From a virus: a stretch of 51,902 bases of DNA. The notes below the pieces were generated by a model, which saw only the letters and a list, made by a program, of their open reading frames with translations, did no database searches and was not told the origin of the DNA. The position numbers were made by a program, and so were the translations under genes. The DNA lies in the IMG/VR virus record IMGVR_UViG_3300003886_000264, positions 1 to 51,902 of that record, one strand, 5' to 3'. Below are positions 51,801 to 51,902 of the stretch, piece by piece (the first letter of the stretch is position 1; every line of letters begins with the position of its first letter).

Positions 51801-51902
51801 GTGGGTTACAGCTTTCGGATGCCAGAGGACTTCTCCAGACTCCAAAAGATTACCAGGTCTATATGGTCTGCTCGGTTCTTCTGGAGCAACTTTCCCCATT
51901 TT
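48870..51902 (-). CDS. Giant internal virion / DNA-ejection protein, 3' part
   Basis: C-terminal part of the 2214-aa protein that starts at 3703; bases 51812-51902 repeat bases 1-91. The frame continues cleanly through the joint (SKYYDPKTEVKMGKVAPEEP). Segments: a linker rich in Lys/Pro/Asn/Thr just inside (KTEPNNPEKITPNNQKRTTT); long charged helices; then a more hydrophobic, Gly/Ala-rich part near residues ~1800-2100. That part contains IGKLFTMFQSAPNAYYRL and FVLPMLFQFVADGFNFNDKR, a pattern I associate with giant phage polyvalent proteins and gp16-type ejected proteins. The end is very basic (YRRDYRRLLNQLKKEERNK). Role inferred: forms part of the DNA ejection conduit. Confidence 0.8.
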   Translation of the reverse strand, partial: KMGKVAPEEPSRPYRPGNLLESGEVLWHPKAVTHADVIIRLQDEGKLPKNFNFDLIESSGSIAPSGVYYDQRFIGDVSKEIVSNVRKRESGKTEPNNPEKITPNNQKRTTTKPDNVEGVDVVGKIEPSLKTISDEIFAPKNKMSAGERKTFKSIVSKLQRYKPKKIKGRLTGTTLTADEHTKLYNIRKVVGVDAKEKEALMKKVVENLGEMELKPEKTATDRQYELEMQSLFENLGRFGAIKDMRGEQLKFANEGLKEIIETGRTKRKAKEEARLKRRNAILEKAIKEIGAPVSTAKARELGYDVEKSGFLRRLSEFDNNMLGFEHLLNKVSGKSSFLSEYFYKKQIKTANQSQDRGIRVTQEAIENKLSEIYGKDKRPLAKELEENRKRQDKTGVFVKETTGEKGKEVTELVELRISQNEGYKKWLELKDPTLDPTFKEMGYNPETIKQLETFLKPKVLEWAKWQIEEFYPTYYKGVNEAFRERFGVDLPFNKFYSPIERSATKEVIDNPLLQRGSQYATVVNKHLSMRVNSKAELKYLDGDKTLIKHIGEMEHFKAWVEPIREMRSVFGDKTFRMTIEQQYGKKMLDLIDFYVDNLARGGSEKSKSYELLDKLRRNFTRAVIGGNPIITVKQLTSIPAMGVNIPTSQFLAGIGDFAANPRKAIKILMDSEMMRTRYSAGAMDRDVQDALSKKVSTQLAGARSISDFLMLSTKLGDKAAILVGGWSVYKYNKAKFLKQGLPEEQAHKRALREFEVVVERTQQSARVEDLSYIQQSGSIGKLFTMFQSAPNAYYRLTSEAVRDLASGKGIKSENIRKLAIAHFVLPMLFQFVADGFNFNDKRQLRAAVLGSLNGLLVIGDLLQTGFAAAQKDFHFGVQGTPVLQTAEDLVQALEKAGKMIEEDDFAIDNVLSFADKIASGTSKLVGIPYGTGKRITKGVIEGEDVRRYIGYSEAVLKQTQSDMKRYKRLADSWRRRYKKDPTPENYASYLEYRRDYRRLLNQLKKEERNK
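51812..51902. repeat. 91-bp terminal direct repeat (contig overlap), right copy
   Basis: Exact copy of bases 1-91, so one copy is redundant. It lies inside the giant internal-virion gene, in the stretch encoding the residues around GEVLWHPKAV. Confidence 0.95.

Noticed and set aside
1-51902. Prophage or temperate lifestyle
   Set aside because: No integrase, excisionase, repressor or attachment-site-like core was found, and no bacterial flanks are present.

Overview
The window is a complete tailed-phage genome in one circular contig. Bases 1-91 recur exactly at 51812-51902, so the unique length is 51811 bp, and one giant gene runs across the joint. Gene content points to a podovirus-type member of Caudoviricetes: large terminase, portal, scaffold, major capsid protein, short-tail adaptor and nozzle-type proteins, and three large internal-virion-type proteins. 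I see no tape measure or sheath gene, no integrase, no lysogeny repressor, no tRNA, no RNA polymerase and no DNA polymerase. It therefore looks lytic and dependent on host polymerases. The DNA is AT-rich. Host clues are indirect. Two virion-operon proteins carry Sec signal peptides ending in (F/Y)GQ, a style common in the Bacteroidota/Chlorobi/Ignavibacteria group, and several promoter candidates fit the TTTG-N19-TAnnTTTG pattern of that group. Good Shine-Dalgarno sites precede most genes, which is less typical of Bacteroidota itself. The host stays an inference.

Layout. Two long transcription units diverge from an AT-rich, gene-free control region (24103-25119). The minus-strand unit starts at a promoter near 24.1 kb (TTGACA-N17-TATATT). 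It carries a RyR-domain gene, a small Tat-signal-like/capsid-arm-like gene, two unknown genes, a terminase-upstream gene and the large terminase. A second promoter at 19.4 kb then precedes a 56-aa gene, portal, scaffold, capsid, tail proteins, two exported adhesin-like proteins and internal virion proteins. The unit continues across the contig joint into the giant gene, a lectin-like virion protein, small membrane proteins (holin/spanin candidates), an Acb2/Tad1-like cyclic-nucleotide sponge candidate and a GH108 endolysin. It ends at 45.35 kb.

The plus-strand unit runs from 25.1 to 45.3 kb. It opens with a terminated single gene and a string of small early genes, several sharing a TAAATGAAAG leader. 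A separately promoted and terminated 155-aa gene follows. Then comes a recombination and replication block: PD-(D/E)XK nuclease, Rad52-like annealing protein, an SSB candidate, DnaB-like helicase, Dda/RecD-like helicase, a DnaG-fragment-like protein, a DNA methyltransferase and a RusA-like resolvase. The two units converge on a bidirectional hairpin at 45306-45335.

Most notable items: the Acb2-like gene in the lysis cassette; the 84-aa protein joining a near-consensus Tat signal to a copy of two capsid N-arm motifs; two tandem FCB-type promoters built on a 16-bp direct repeat; a free-standing protein resembling the post-TOPRIM segment of DnaG; two exported adhesin-like proteins inside the virion operon; and a GC-richer, foldable 180-nt island beside the terminase genes.
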